From NCBI RefSeq assembly GCF_002979435.1, contig NZ_PCOV01000006.1:62001-126000 (forward strand): a DNA stretch of 64,000 nucleotides. The letters are read 5' to 3'. The notes below the pieces were generated by a model, which did not search any database, had not been told where the DNA came from, and was given only the letters and a program-made list of their open reading frames with translations. This document shows positions 7,715 to 17,366 of the stretch, in pieces. Source of the DNA: Microbacterium sp. MYb66 (GTDB lineage Bacteria; Actinomycetota; Actinomycetes; Actinomycetales; Microbacteriaceae). The translations under genes and the position numbers were made by a program. Within the stretch, counting starts at the first letter, position 1. Every line of letters starts with the position of its first letter.

Positions 7715-10042
7715 TCATCCCGCCGCGCGCTCCGTCCACACCTGCAGTGCATCGTCTCGGAGACCGAGCAGGATCCGTCCCCGCTGATCCGTACGCAGAT
7801 TCTCCGCACCTGCGGCCGCCAGCACATCGATCGTCTCGGCACGCGGATGCCCGTAGTCGTTGTCGGCCCCGACGCTGAACAGCGCGACCCGAGCGGCCAC
7901 GGTCTCGTAGAGCGACGGCTCCTGATCGGCACTGCCGTGATGAGCGACCTTGACGACGGTGTAGCGGCCGGGTCCCGCGGTGCGCATCATCATCCGCTGC
8001 GCCTCGGCCGAGAGATCCCCGAGGAAGAGCGAGCGCGGTACCTCCCCACCGCCGAACTCCATGACCACGCTGGCGTCGTTCCCGTCGGGGAAGGCGGCGG
8101 ACTCCTTCTGCGGCCAGAGCACGCGCCAGGCGGCATCACCCAGAGCACCGCGCTGACCCGCCGCCGCCGCGTGGAGCCGCGCGCCGGATGCCGCGAGCCC
8201 GGAAAGGAGACGCTCATCGTCGTGCTCCGCGACAGGACCGTGCAGAACGGTGCCGACCCGTCCCTGCACCGCATCGACGCCCCCGACGTGATCCAGGTCG
8301 AAATGAGTGAGCACCAGCAGGTCGACGCGCGCGATACCGAGCGCGCGCAGGCATCCTTCCAGAGGCTCGGGTGCAGGGCCCGTATCGATCAGAGCCACCT
8401 CACCGGCAGACCGGACGAGCAGCGCATCCCCCTGTCCGACGTCGCACGCAGCGATCGACCACCCCTCGGGCGTCGTCGCAGTGGCCAGCGGTCCGTCGAG
8501 GAGCATTCGAGCACCCGCGAGCGACAGGACGACGATGAGCACCCCGGTGGCTCCGCGCCGGATGATCGCCAGCCGGCGTGCCGATGCGGGTGGCATGGTG
8601 GCGGCCGGGTCCCGGATCACGACGACTGCGAGGCATGCGCTGACCACGGCGACGAGCACCGCGCTGCCGATCCCGGAGGGAACCAGCACCTGCGCGCTCG
8701 GCAGGCGAGCAGTCGTCGTCGCGGTCGTCGCGATCCATGCGGCCGGGAGCCACGCCGAGGCCGCCAGCAGGTCCGCGACAACCGCCAGTGGCGCGCTGAG
8801 ACACGCGAGCAGTCCGATCACCGTGGCGACGGGAGCCGCGGGTGCCGCGACCAGGTTCGCGGCTACTCCGATCAGAGACTGCTGGTCGGCGAACAGCGCG
8901 ATGATCGGCCCACACGCCAGCTGCGCGGCGAGCGGCACGGCGATCGCCAGCGCGAGGGGCGAGGGCATCGCTCTCCCCAGCCCCCGTGCGAGCGCGGGCG
9001 CCAGCAGGATCAACGCGCCGGAGGCAGCGACCGAGAGCGCGAATCCGGGCGCGGTCGCCAACCAAGGATCCGACACGAGGATCATGGTCGCGCAGAGAGC
9101 CAGCATCCCCGCTCCCGCACTCGGCCGCCCCAGCAGCACCGTCAGCATCGCCACCGCGGCCATCACCGCCGCGCGGATCACGCTCGGCTCGGGGGTGACG
9201 AGCACCACGAACCCGGCAAGACCCGCGAGCGACAGGATGACCCGCACCGCTCGCCCGCCACCGCACAACCCGGCCAGCCAGAACACCGCGCCCACGACGA
9301 TCGCGCAGTTCGCACCGCTGACGGCCGTCAGGTGGCTGAGACCGCTCGTGCGCATGTCATCGTTCAGCTCCTGATCGACCGCACGGGTGTCGCCGACGGC
9401 CAGCCCGGGAAGCAGACCGGCACCCGGCTCCGGGAGCCGTGAGGACCGTTCGATGAACGCCTGCCGTAGGTCGGCGGCAGCACCGAACACTCCCGCAGCA
9501 GGAGCGATGACTTCCGCCTCGGTGGCGAACACGACCAACGCCGTCCGCTCCCCCGCGTCGGTCGCCGACGCCTCTCCGACCACACGGATCCGCGCACCGA
9601 GATCGAAGCCCTCGGACGGCTCCGTCCCGACCCGCACCGGCGCCGTCACGGCGTCCTGTCCTCCGGGCGGACCGGCACCGATGGTGAGAGCCTCGAACCA
9701 GAGCCGCCCGTCCTGTCCGAGCGATGCGGATGAAGTGACCTCCGCGGTGATCTCCACGACCCGCTGGTCTTCGTCCGCGACGCGGTCTCGCGCCGGCGAT
9801 GCGAACCCGACGGACATCGCGGTGGCGGCCGCGGTCGCGAGCATCACGACGATCAACCCGCCACCGACGCGTCCCGTTGTTCGTCCGCCACGTGAGCGCC
9901 TCTGCGCCAGAAGCGCGATCGCGGTCGCCAGCGCGCAGGCGACCGCACAGCCCCACGCGATCACGGGGAAGAAGACACACAGGAGCGCCACCAGCCACGT
10001 GGAGACCGCCAGGGGAATCAGACGCAGATCGCGGCGCGTCAC
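7715..10042 (-). CDS. comEC: ComEC/Rec2 family competence protein
   Basis: A 775-residue multi-pass membrane protein, normal length. The N-terminal third is hydrophobic with an OB-like extracellular part. The central competence domain includes GLSHLTAVSGANCAI, the conserved HLLAISGxH-like motif. The C-terminal third is a metallo-beta-lactamase-like domain with DVGQGDALLVRS, LLVLTHFDLDHVGG and VKVAHHGSADQ. Known relatives form the channel that carries single-stranded DNA inward and may degrade the second strand. The GTG start overlaps the comEA stop (GTGA), so the pair is coupled. Natural transformation is rarely shown in this family of organisms; the gene's presence is not proof of it. Confidence 0.92.
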   Translation of the reverse strand: MTRRDLRLIPLAVSTWLVALLCVFFPVIAWGCAVACALATAIALLAQRRSRGGRTTGRVGGGLIVVMLATAAATAMSVGFASPARDRVADEDQRVVEITAEVTSSASLGQDGRLWFEALTIGAGPPGGQDAVTAPVRVGTEPSEGFDLGARIRVVGEASATDAGERTALVVFATEAEVIAPAAGVFGAAADLRQAFIERSSRLPEPGAGLLPGLAVGDTRAVDQELNDDMRTSGLSHLTAVSGANCAIVVGAVFWLAGLCGGGRAVRVILSLAGLAGFVVLVTPEPSVIRAAVMAAVAMLTVLLGRPSAGAGMLALCATMILVSDPWLATAPGFALSVAASGALILLAPALARGLGRAMPSPLALAIAVPLAAQLACGPIIALFADQQSLIGVAANLVAAPAAPVATVIGLLACLSAPLAVVADLLAASAWLPAAWIATTATTTARLPSAQVLVPSGIGSAVLVAVVSACLAVVVIRDPAATMPPASARRLAIIRRGATGVLIVVLSLAGARMLLDGPLATATTPEGWSIAACDVGQGDALLVRSAGEVALIDTGPAPEPLEGCLRALGIARVDLLVLTHFDLDHVGGVDAVQGRVGTVLHGPVAEHDDERLLSGLAASGARLHAAAAGQRGALGDAAWRVLWPQKESAAFPDGNDASVVMEFGGGEVPRSLFLGDLSAEAQRMMMRTAGPGRYTVVKVAHHGSADQEPSLYETVAARVALFSVGADNDYGHPRAETIDVLAAAGAENLRTDQRGRILLGLRDDALQVWTERAAG

Positions 10043-10638
10043 ACTCTGACCCCGTCGCGGACGCCGGCGAGGAGCTTCTCGCCGATCCCCGGCACCGCCA
10101 GCAGGTCGTCCACGGACCGGAATCCCCCGTTCTCGTCGCGCCAGGCGATGATGCGTCCCGCCAGTGCCGGTCCGATGCCCGGAAGCGTCTCCAGGGCCGC
10201 CTGATCCGCCGCGTTCAGGTCGATCCCTTCCTCGGCAGGAGCGACCGCGCTCGGGGGTGCCGCTTGCGCAGCACCCACCGCCGGCACCACGATCTGCTCA
10301 CCGTCTTCGACGACACGGGCCAGGTTGATCGCCGCCAGGTCGGCGACCTCTGTCGTCCCCCCGGCAGCCGCGACCGCATCGACGAGGCGAGCATCCGGAT
10401 CGAGGATGTACAGACCCGGCTGCGCGACCGCACCGAGCACATGGACGTAGAGCTCACCGGAAGGTTCGACCGTGCCCTCGACCCCCGCCACCGACACGGA
10501 TTCCACCGGCGCCGCCTGCCCTCGCATGATACCGACGCCCACCGCCGCCGACAGGACGACGAGGGCGAGCACCACGGCTGCTCCCATACTCAGCCTCAGC
10601 CGACGTCGGGGCGGTGCCGGTGGCTGCGGGGATGTCAT
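10039..10638 (-). CDS. comEA: ComEA-type DNA-binding protein with SLBB and helix-hairpin-helix domains
   Basis: A 199-residue membrane-anchored DNA receptor. A proline- and arginine-rich N-terminus is followed by one TM helix (residues about 17-40). An SLBB domain follows (about 61-115, VHVLGAVAQPGLYILDPDARL), then two helix-hairpin-helix motifs at the C-terminus (LNAADQAALETLPGIGPALA and VDDLLAVPGIGEKLLAG). In characterised systems ComEA holds incoming double-stranded DNA outside the membrane and passes it to ComEC, encoded next with a 4-base overlap. TACGTT lies six bases before the ATG, suggesting a leaderless start. Confidence 0.92.
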   Translation of the reverse strand: MTSPQPPAPPRRRLRLSMGAAVVLALVVLSAAVGVGIMRGQAAPVESVSVAGVEGTVEPSGELYVHVLGAVAQPGLYILDPDARLVDAVAAAGGTTEVADLAAINLARVVEDGEQIVVPAVGAAQAAPPSAVAPAEEGIDLNAADQAALETLPGIGPALAGRIIAWRDENGGFRSVDDLLAVPGIGEKLLAGVRDGVRV

Positions 10639-10644
10639 CCCGCC

Positions 10645-10650
10645 AACGTA
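10645..10650 (-). promoter_or_regulatory. -10 box TACGTT of leaderless comEA operon
   Basis: Read on the minus strand, TACGTT is followed by GGCGGG and the comEA ATG at 10638. The six-base gap matches the other leaderless genes of the window. Confidence 0.5.
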
Positions 10651-10744
10651 GGAGCGCGCGATGCCTCCGGCCCGCCAGGAATCCGTCCTGCGTGGACAGT
10701 TCGCCGGCTCCCCGCATCGTGGAGGAGGGGTTCGCGTGCTCCGC

Positions 10745-10750
10745 TAGGCT
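10745..10750 (+). promoter_or_regulatory. -10 box TAGGCT of the lipoprotein gene
   Basis: TAGGCT, then TCGGGC, then ATG at 10757. There is no recognisable Shine-Dalgarno sequence and no clear -35 box at 17 bases upstream. Confidence 0.55.
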
Positions 10751-10756
10751 TCGGGC

Positions 10757-11560
10757 ATGACGACGTTTCGCCGCACCGCGCTGACGGGTGCGACCATCAC
10801 CGCCATCTCCCTCCTCGCCGTGGCCTGCACATCCACGCCCGAAGCGGAAGAGCCATCCGCGAGTCCCGCTCCCACGTGCGAAGTGGACGAATCGGCTCTG
10901 GGTGCGGCGACGCCCGGCGAGCTCATCGACAGCGGCAGCGGCTCCTACTGCCACGTCACGGCCGACCTCGAGAGCATCGAGTTCACGGCATTCGACGACG
11001 TTCGGGTGGGCACGTGGTCCGCCGACGACGGGATCGTGTGGAGTGAGGGCGAGCCGTCGCTCTCCGCCGACCTCATCGCGGAAGCGCAGCGTCTCTCCGC
11101 GCAGTGGACCGTCGAGGAGTTCCTCGACGGGGAGGCCATCGAGATGACGGTAGACGAGTACGCCGAGTGGATCCGCGGCACCGAGCTGATCGGTGAGGAC
11201 TGGCGCGCCGACTACCTCGCCGGGTGGGAGAACGAGAAGAAGACGAACGGGCTCACCGTCGCTCCGTTCACGACCCCGCTCGCACGCGACGCTCAGGCAC
11301 GTGTCTCGGATGTCTCACTCACGCCGTACTCGACCAGCGCTCTCGACGTCGAGGGACGCCAGTACGTCGAGACCTGTTTCGATGTGACCGCGACCTACAC
11401 CGCCGCCGATTCCTCGGGCTACCCGTTCTCCGGACGCGTCTGCTCGACCTTCGAAACGGATGGCTCGACGGTCACGTACGCCCTCGAGGGCACCCACGGC
11501 AACTTCGTCGTCTCCGACGAGAGCGGTGCGGTCGTCGCCTCGGAGGACTACTCCGGCTGA
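10757..11560 (+). CDS. Lipoprotein of unknown function
   Basis: A 267-residue exported protein with a signal peptide and lipobox LAVAC (Cys near residue 24), then a short Thr/Pro/Glu-rich linker. The mature part is acidic and rich in beta-prone segments, with a few cysteines (CEVDESAL, SYCHVT, VETCFDV, GRVCSTF) that could form disulfides outside the cell. I do not recognise a named domain. It stands alone between comEA (divergent) and leuS (convergent), so context gives no functional hint. Confidence 0.8.
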   Translation: MTTFRRTALTGATITAISLLAVACTSTPEAEEPSASPAPTCEVDESALGAATPGELIDSGSGSYCHVTADLESIEFTAFDDVRVGTWSADDGIVWSEGEPSLSADLIAEAQRLSAQWTVEEFLDGEAIEMTVDEYAEWIRGTELIGEDWRADYLAGWENEKKTNGLTVAPFTTPLARDAQARVSDVSLTPYSTSALDVEGRQYVETCFDVTATYTAADSSGYPFSGRVCSTFETDGSTVTYALEGTHGNFVVSDESGAVVASEDYSG

Positions 11561-11637
11561 TTCCGCACGACGGTCGGGGTCACGCCTCGAGCCCGTCGCG
11601 GGGCCCGGTGAGATCCCGGCAGGCCATCGTGCCGTGG

Positions 11638-11681
11638 CCGTCCGCAGTGGGTGACCGGTGTGGATCATCCACCGCGGACGG
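11638..11681. terminator. Hairpin between the convergent lipoprotein and leuS genes
   Basis: CCGTCCGC and GCGGACGG form an eight-pair outer stem around a second inner hairpin (GTGGAT-C-ATCCAC). It lies between two convergent stop codons, five bases from the leuS stop, and could terminate either transcript, though no T-run follows. Confidence 0.45.
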
Positions 11682-11685
11682 GCGA

Positions 11686-14271
11686 TCAGCCTTTGACGAC
11701 GAAGCTGACGATCTTCGGTGCGCGCACCACGACCTTCACGATCTCGCGGTCGCCGATCGACCGGATGACGCGCTCATCGGCGCGAGCAAGCGCCTCGAGC
11801 TCGGCCTCGCCGATCCGCGCGGACACCTCGAGCTGCGCACGGACCTTGCCGCCCACCTGCACGACGGCCGTGATCGTGTCCTCCACGAGCAGCGCCGGAT
11901 CGGCGGAGCGCCACGGGACGAGACCCACCGACGGTTCGTGTCCGAGGATCTCCCACATCTCCTCCGCGGTGTGCGGGGCGAACAGGTCGATCATCACGGC
12001 GATCGTCTCGGCGGCCTCGCGGACAGCGGGATTCGCCGCTCCCGAGGCGCCGTCGATCGTCTTCCGGGTGATGTTCACCAGTTCCATGAGACGGGCGACC
12101 AGGACGTTGAACTTGGTCTGCTCGACCAGCGCCGGTGCTTCCGCCAGCAGCTTGTGCGTCGCACGGCGCAGTGCCGCATCCCCGCCGTCGAACACGACGT
12201 CCACCGAACTCGAGACCTCGCCGGCGATGCGCAGAGCCCGCGCGAGGAACTTCTGCGCGCCCGCAGTGGAGACGTCCTCCCAGTTGATGTCGTCCTCCAC
12301 CGGCCCCGCGAACGCGAGGGCGACACGCACGACATCGGCGCCGGGATCGATCATGCTCGACGAGAACTCGACCAGGTTTCCCTTGCTCTTCGACATCTTC
12401 GAGCCGTCGAGGAGCACCATCCCCTGGTTGATCAGAGTGGTGAAGGGCTCCGTGAAGTCGATCAGCCCCATGTCGAACAGCACCTTGGTGATGAAGCGCG
12501 CGTACAGCAGGTGCAGGATCGCATGCTCGACGCCGCCGATATAGGAGTCGACGGGCGCCCAGCGATCGGCCTGCGCCGGATCGAACGCGACCGTGTCGCT
12601 GTTCGGCGACAGGAACCGCAGGAAGTACCAGGAGCTGTCCACGAAGGTGTCCATGGTGTCGGGGTCGCGGAGTACCGGCTCCCCCGTCTCCGGAGCCACC
12701 GTGCGCACCCAGCGCTCGGCCGCGCCCAGCGGCGAGGCGCCCTTCGGCGACAGGTCGAGGCCGTCGACGCTCGGCAGCTTCACGGGCAGCTGCTCCTCGG
12801 GGACCGGGATGATGCTGCCGTCTTCGGCATGCAGCATCGGGATGGGCGTGCCCCAGAAGCGCTGGCGGGAGATGAGCCAGTCGCGCAGTCGGTAGTTCTT
12901 CGCCGCGCGACCCGTGCCCGAGGCCTCCAACTGCTCGATCGCACGAGCGATCGCATTGCGCTTGGACAGGCCGTTCAAGGCGCCGGAGTTGATCATGCGC
13001 CCTTCGCCGGTCAACGCGATGCCGGTGGAAGCCGGGTTCTGCTCGTCGAGCGCGGCACCGGTGTCGATCGGCACCCCGTCCTCGTCGACCTCGATCACCG
13101 GCATCGCTCCCGTGATGGGCGCCGTGGTGTCGACGACGACCTTGACCGGCAGGTCGAACGCGCGGGCGAAGTCCAGGTCGCGCTGGTCGTGGGCGGGCAC
13201 CGCCATGACGGCACCGTGACCGTAGTCGGCGAGCACGTAGTCGGCCGCCCACACGGGCAGCTTCTCGCCGTTGACCGGGTTGATCGCGTAGCGCTCGAGG
13301 AAGACACCGGTCTTCGGGCGGTCCGTGGACTGCCGGGCGATGTCTGTCTCCTTCTGCACCTGCTCCAGGTAGGTCTGGAAACGCTGCCGCACCTCGGCGG
13401 GAGCGTCGGCGGCGAGCTCGGACGCCAGATCGGAGTCGGGCGCCACGACGAAGAACGTCGCTCCGTGCAGGGTGTCCGGGCGCGTCGAGAAGACCGTCAC
13501 CGGCTCCTCGCGGCCCTCGATCACGAAGTCGACGTCCGCACCGATGGAGCGGCCGATCCAGTTGCGCTGCATCTGCAGCACCTTGTGCGGCCAGAAACCC
13601 TCGAGCTGGTTCAGGTCGTCCAGCAGACGGTCGGCGTAGTCGGTGATGCGGAAGTACCACTGGGTGAGCTTCTTCTTGATGACCTCGGCGCCGCATCGTT
13701 CGCAGCGGCCGTCGACGACCTGCTCGTTCGCCAGCACGGTCTGGTCGTTCGGGCACCAGTTCACGGCGCTCTTCTTGCGATACGCCAGGCCGCGCTCGTA
13801 CAGCTTCAGGAACAGCCACTGGTTCCAGCGGTAGTACTCGGGGTCGGAGGTGTGCAGGACCCTGGTCCAGTCGTAGGAGGTGCCGAACTCCTTCAGGCTC
13901 TGCTTCTGCTGCTCGATGTTGGCGTAGGTCCACTCCCGCGGGTCGGCGCCGCGCTTGATCGCCGCGTTCTCGGCAGGCAGGCCGAAGGAGTCCCAGCCGA
14001 TGGGGTTGAGCACGTTGTGCCCGCGGTGCCGCCAGAACCGCGCGACCATGTCGACGTAGGCATAGTTCTCGGCATGCCCCATATGCATGTCGCCGGACGG
14101 GTAGGGGAACATCCCGAGCACGTATTTGCGCGGCCGGGTGTCGTCGGAGCCCCCGGTGAGGAACGTCTCGTTGTCCGCCCAGTACTTCTGCCACTTCTTC
14201 TGAATGGCGTACGCCGACGGGGTCTCGTCGTCAGCAGGAGCGGTGGACAGGTTCTCAGACAACGAACGCAC
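11686..14271 (-). CDS. leuS: Leucine--tRNA ligase
   Basis: A class Ia synthetase of about 861 residues that charges tRNA-Leu. The HIGH-type motif is [14 protein letters not shown] near the N-terminus and the KMSKS loop is [13 protein letters not shown]. The CP1 editing domain lies between them, and the C-terminal anticodon-binding region ends with [16 protein letters not shown] zinc-like CxxC pair ([15 protein letters not shown]) is present. The start is uncertain: GTG at 14271 is given; TTG at 14277 and a further internal TTG are alternatives, and no good Shine-Dalgarno sequence decides. It follows pabB by about 20 bases and is probably co-transcribed. Confidence 0.96.
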   Translation of the reverse strand: MRSLSENLSTAPADDETPSAYAIQKKWQKYWADNETFLTGGSDDTRPRKYVLGMFPYPSGDMHMGHAENYAYVDMVARFWRHRGHNVLNPIGWDSFGLPAENAAIKRGADPREWTYANIEQQKQSLKEFGTSYDWTRVLHTSDPEYYRWNQWLFLKLYERGLAYRKKSAVNWCPNDQTVLANEQVVDGRCERCGAEVIKKKLTQWYFRITDYADRLLDDLNQLEGFWPHKVLQMQRNWIGRSIGADVDFVIEGREEPVTVFSTRPDTLHGATFFVVAPDSDLASELAADAPAEVRQRFQTYLEQVQKETDIARQSTDRPKTGVFLERYAINPVNGEKLPVWAADYVLADYGHGAVMAVPAHDQRDLDFARAFDLPVKVVVDTTAPITGAMPVIEVDEDGVPIDTGAALDEQNPASTGIALTGEGRMINSGALNGLSKRNAIARAIEQLEASGTGRAAKNYRLRDWLISRQRFWGTPIPMLHAEDGSIIPVPEEQLPVKLPSVDGLDLSPKGASPLGAAERWVRTVAPETGEPVLRDPDTMDTFVDSSWYFLRFLSPNSDTVAFDPAQADRWAPVDSYIGGVEHAILHLLYARFITKVLFDMGLIDFTEPFTTLINQGMVLLDGSKMSKSKGNLVEFSSSMIDPGADVVRVALAFAGPVEDDINWEDVSTAGAQKFLARALRIAGEVSSSVDVVFDGGDAALRRATHKLLAEAPALVEQTKFNVLVARLMELVNITRKTIDGASGAANPAVREAAETIAVMIDLFAPHTAEEMWEILGHEPSVGLVPWRSADPALLVEDTITAVVQVGGKVRAQLEVSARIGEAELEALARADERVIRSIGDREIVKVVVRAPKIVSFVVKG

Positions 14272-14296
14272 GACCAATCTGGGGGAAAAAGCGGGA

Positions 14297-15622
14297 TCAG
14301 TTCAGGATATCGGAACGCCAGAGCACAGGCATTTCCGCGCCGAGCGCTGCGAGAGGCGCCCGTGCCTTCGTCGCGACCTCCGCCACCTCGGATGCTGCGA
14401 CCGATCCCCACGTGATGCCTCCGCCGGCGCCGACGACCGCCCGCTCCCCGTCGATGACGATGCTGCGGATGACCATCGCGAGGTCGAGCGACCCATCGAC
14501 ACCGAAGTATCCGAAGCACCCGGCGTAGACACCGCGCGGCCCGCCTTCCAGTTCGTGCAGCCGAGTCATCGCCGAGAGCTTCGGAGCACCGGTCATGCTG
14601 CCTGCGGGGAAGGTCGCCTCCAACAGAGCCCCGACGGTCGTCCCGACGGCTGCGACCCCGCTCACCGTGCTCACGAGCTGGTGCACCGCCGGGTAGGTCT
14701 CCACGACCCAGAGCCCTTCGACGCGGATGCTGCCCGGATCGCACACCTGCGAGAGGTCGTTGCGCATGAGGTCGACGATCATGACGTTCTCCGCGCGCTC
14801 CTTGCGGTCGATCGCGAGTTCCGCGGCGAGCGCGGCGTCCTGCTCGGGATCCGCGCTGCGAGGGCGGGTGCCTTTGATGGGACGGGTTCGGATGACTCCC
14901 CCCGCGCTGTGCAGGAACTGCTCGGGGCTCGCGCTGAGCAGAGCGCGACCGCCGATCCGCACGAACCCGCCGTGATGAGCGGGCGTCGCGGCTCTGAGGC
15001 GCCGGTAGACGGCCTCCGCGTCGTGCGCGCCGGCGACGGTGAACCTCGTCGTCAGGCACAGCTGGTAGGCGATGCCCGCGCGGATGAGGTCGCGGCAGCG
15101 TTCGATGAGTGCGGCGTAGGCGTGAGGGTCGTGCCGGGCCTCGGCGACACGCGACAGGCGGTCGGAAGCGTACGCGGGCGTGGAACCGGTGTCCGAGTCT
15201 CCCGCCCCCGCGGCGACCTCGGAGATCCAGGTCTCGAGGTCATCCTCCGCGCCGAGTACCCACGTACGCCGGAGGGCGTGGTCGAACGCGACGACGCGGG
15301 TGGCGCGCAGCCAGGAGCCTCCCGGCTCATCGCCGCCTTCGGACACGGGTGCACCGGCGAGGGCCGCACCGCTCTCGTAGTCGAGCCATCCCACCCAGCC
15401 CCCGGTGAACGGAGGCAGGGCCGGATCCACGGGCGCGACATCGAGGCGCACCTCTCGCGGGAGGCTTGAGCGCTCCCCGGTCCCGATGAAGCTCCAGCCC
15501 GCCGTCGTGTCGGCGCCCGCGTCGAGCCAGAAGACGTCGGGAGACCGACGCTCGAGCATCCGGAACACCGATGACGGCTCCACCCATGCGGGAAGACGTC
15601 GAGCACTCAGCTGTTCGGGCAC
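14297..15622 (-). CDS. pabB: Chorismate-binding enzyme, aminodeoxychorismate synthase component I
   Basis: A 441-residue member of the anthranilate synthase/aminodeoxychorismate synthase family. Conserved chorismate-site segments are present: [41 protein letters not shown] and [10 protein letters not shown]. These fit PabB, which makes 4-amino-4-deoxychorismate for folate, better than TrpE because it stands alone without trpD or trpC. Anthranilate or salicylate synthase remains possible. The GTG start at 15622 lies six bases after TAGGCT. It is followed by leuS. Confidence 0.85.
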   Translation of the reverse strand: MPEQLSARRLPAWVEPSSVFRMLERRSPDVFWLDAGADTTAGWSFIGTGERSSLPREVRLDVAPVDPALPPFTGGWVGWLDYESGAALAGAPVSEGGDEPGGSWLRATRVVAFDHALRRTWVLGAEDDLETWISEVAAGAGDSDTGSTPAYASDRLSRVAEARHDPHAYAALIERCRDLIRAGIAYQLCLTTRFTVAGAHDAEAVYRRLRAATPAHHGGFVRIGGRALLSASPEQFLHSAGGVIRTRPIKGTRPRSADPEQDAALAAELAIDRKERAENVMIVDLMRNDLSQVCDPGSIRVEGLWVVETYPAVHQLVSTVSGVAAVGTTVGALLEATFPAGSMTGAPKLSAMTRLHELEGGPRGVYAGCFGYFGVDGSLDLAMVIRSIVIDGERAVVGAGGGITWGSVAASEVAEVATKARAPLAALGAEMPVLWRSDILN

Positions 15623-15628
15623 CTTTCC

Positions 15629-15657
15629 AGCCTAGGACCGGCATGCTCCCGTATCCT
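15629..15657. promoter_or_regulatory. Back-to-back leaderless promoters for pabB and dedA
   Basis: On the minus strand TAGGCT (15634-15629) precedes the pabB GTG by six bases. On the plus strand TATCCT (15652-15657) precedes the dedA GTG by six bases. The two start codons are only 41 bases apart, and 17 bases separate the two -10 boxes, so each -10 box sits where the other promoter's -35 box would be expected. Confidence 0.6.
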
Positions 15658-15663
15658 CATGAG

Positions 15664-16335
15664 GTGGACGACCTCCTGCTCTGGCTCCTCGACACCGTGC
15701 AGTCGATCGATCCGGTCACTCGCACTCTCGTCGCAGGCATCGCCGTCATGCTGGAGACGAGCATCCTGATCGGGCTCGTCGTCCCGGGCGACACCATCGT
15801 CATCATCGCCTCCATGGGGGTTGCGACCCCGCTCGAGGGCATCGCGATGGGTGTCGCGGTCGTGATCGGCGCGCTGATCGGCGAGAGCATCGGATTCTGG
15901 CTCGGTCGCTGGCTCGGCCCGCACATCCGGGTGTCGTGGCTGGGACGCAGGATCGGCGAGCACAACTGGGTCCGCGCGGAGAACTACCTCGCCCGCCGCG
16001 GGGGCATCGCCATCTTCCTGTCCCGGTTCCTTCCCGTGCTGCATTCCCTGGTCCCCCTCACCGTCGGAATGAGCGAGTACCCCTATCGCCGGTTCCTGGC
16101 GTGGACCGCGCCGGCCTGCGTCATCTGGGCGGCCGCGTATGTGAGCGTGACCTCTCTCGCCGCGGGGAGCTTCCGCGAGCTCGTGGATCGCGTGCACTTC
16201 GCGGGGTACATCTTCGTCGGCGTGATCGCGCTGTTCCTGCTCCTCGCCTTCCTCGGCAAGAAGCTGCTGCAGCGCCTCGAGGCCCGTCACCAGGAGACTC
16301 CGGAGACAGAGGCCGACGCCGACGTGAAAGACTGA
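15664..16335 (+). CDS. DedA family membrane protein
   Basis: A 223-residue integral membrane protein of the DedA/VTT (SNARE-associated) family, thought to move lipids such as undecaprenyl phosphate or support membrane homeostasis. Recognisable parts are VVPGDTIVIIASMG, GESIGFWLGRWLG and the signature SRFLPVLHSLVPLTVGMSEY. About five hydrophobic segments are followed by a charged C-terminal tail. The GTG start at 15664 is chosen because TATCCT lies six bases upstream and the protein starts directly before TM1; longer frames run into the divergent promoter. The stop is four bases before the next ATG. Confidence 0.9.
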   Translation: MDDLLLWLLDTVQSIDPVTRTLVAGIAVMLETSILIGLVVPGDTIVIIASMGVATPLEGIAMGVAVVIGALIGESIGFWLGRWLGPHIRVSWLGRRIGEHNWVRAENYLARRGGIAIFLSRFLPVLHSLVPLTVGMSEYPYRRFLAWTAPACVIWAAAYVSVTSLAAGSFRELVDRVHFAGYIFVGVIALFLLLAFLGKKLLQRLEARHQETPETEADADVKD

Positions 16336-16339
16336 GTCA

Positions 16340-17365
16340 ATGGCTTCCGCTCCCCCGGCGCCCCGGATCCACTGGTTCGCCCGACTCGAACACCGCCTCC
16401 ATGTGTGGCGGGAAGGTCGTGCGCGCCGTCGAGGCCGCGTGGCGACGATCCTTCCGTTCCCCGGATACGGGGGTCCTGGCTGGGTACGCGTCGTCGGCCG
16501 AGTGCTGATCGTGCCTCCGCAGCGTCGCACCCGCGACGGCGAGCCGGCGAGCGTGCGCGGCTGGCGCAGCTTCGTGGGAATCCCGGTGGGGTTCGCCGCT
16601 GTGAGCGTGCACATGGGCGAGACCACGCATCAGGTGGTCGCCGACCGCGGCGGTGTCGTCGACGCCGTGATCCGCGTCGACCTCGAACCGGGCTGGCAGA
16701 CGTTCACCTTCTCCGTCGAGGGACAGGAGCCGGTCGAGGCGCGTGTGTTCGTCGTCGCCGAGGGCACACGGTTCGGTGTCGTGTCGGACGTCGACGACAC
16801 CGTCATGGTGACGGCACTCCCCCGGCCCTTCATCGCTTTCTGGAACTCCTTCGTGCTCGACGAGCACGCGCGCCTGCCTGTTCCCGGGATGGCGGTGCTT
16901 CTCGATCAGCTGCTGCGGCAGCATCCGGGTGCACCCATGGTCTATCTGTCCACCGGTGCGTGGAACGTCGCACCGACGCTGTGGCGGTTCCTCGGACGGC
17001 ACCTGTTCCCCGCCGGTTCCATGCTCCTCACCGATTGGGGTCCGACACACGAACGATGGTTCCGCAGCGGTCGTGAGCACAAGCTCACCAACCTGCGCCG
17101 CCTGGCGACCGAGTTCCCCGACGTGAAGTGGCTGCTCATCGGCGATGACGGCCAGCACGACGAGTCCATCTACAGCCAGTTCCTCGACGAGTACCCGGAC
17201 TCCGTCGCCGGGGTGGCCATCCGGCGCCTCCTCCCCGCTGAGGCCGTTCTCGCGGGTGGTCGCGCGGAGCAGGAGCCGCATTCCGATGAGGTCGCGCCCT
17301 GGGTGAGCGCCGAAGACGGCGCCGGTCTCCGCGACCTGCTCGGCGAAGCCGGCATCCTGCACTGA
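16340..17365 (+). CDS. App1-type phosphatase domain protein (DUF2183)
   Basis: A 341-residue protein with an N-terminal beta-rich region and a C-terminal HAD-like App1/DUF2183 domain. The domain carries VVSDVDDTVM (DxDxT nucleophile motif), VYLSTGAWNVAPTL and LIGDDGQHD. Relatives include the yeast phosphatidate phosphatase App1, and bacterial homologues are uncharacterised. It starts four bases after dedA; linkage of a lipid-translocase-like protein and a phosphatase suggests a membrane-lipid role (inference). No signal peptide is seen. Confidence 0.85.
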   Translation: MASAPPAPRIHWFARLEHRLHVWREGRARRRGRVATILPFPGYGGPGWVRVVGRVLIVPPQRRTRDGEPASVRGWRSFVGIPVGFAAVSVHMGETTHQVVADRGGVVDAVIRVDLEPGWQTFTFSVEGQEPVEARVFVVAEGTRFGVVSDVDDTVMVTALPRPFIAFWNSFVLDEHARLPVPGMAVLLDQLLRQHPGAPMVYLSTGAWNVAPTLWRFLGRHLFPAGSMLLTDWGPTHERWFRSGREHKLTNLRRLATEFPDVKWLLIGDDGQHDESIYSQFLDEYPDSVAGVAIRRLLPAEAVLAGGRAEQEPHSDEVAPWVSAEDGAGLRDLLGEAGILH

Positions 17366-17366
17366 C

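Noticed and set aside
7316..9442. 708-residue plus-strand reading frame across the holA-comEC gap
   Set aside because: Composition (Arg, Gly, His, Asp) typical of a GC shadow; lies opposite comEC for most of its length.
11224..14415. 1063-residue plus-strand reading frame
   Set aside because: Shadow of leuS produced by high GC at third positions; composition is unlike a real protein.
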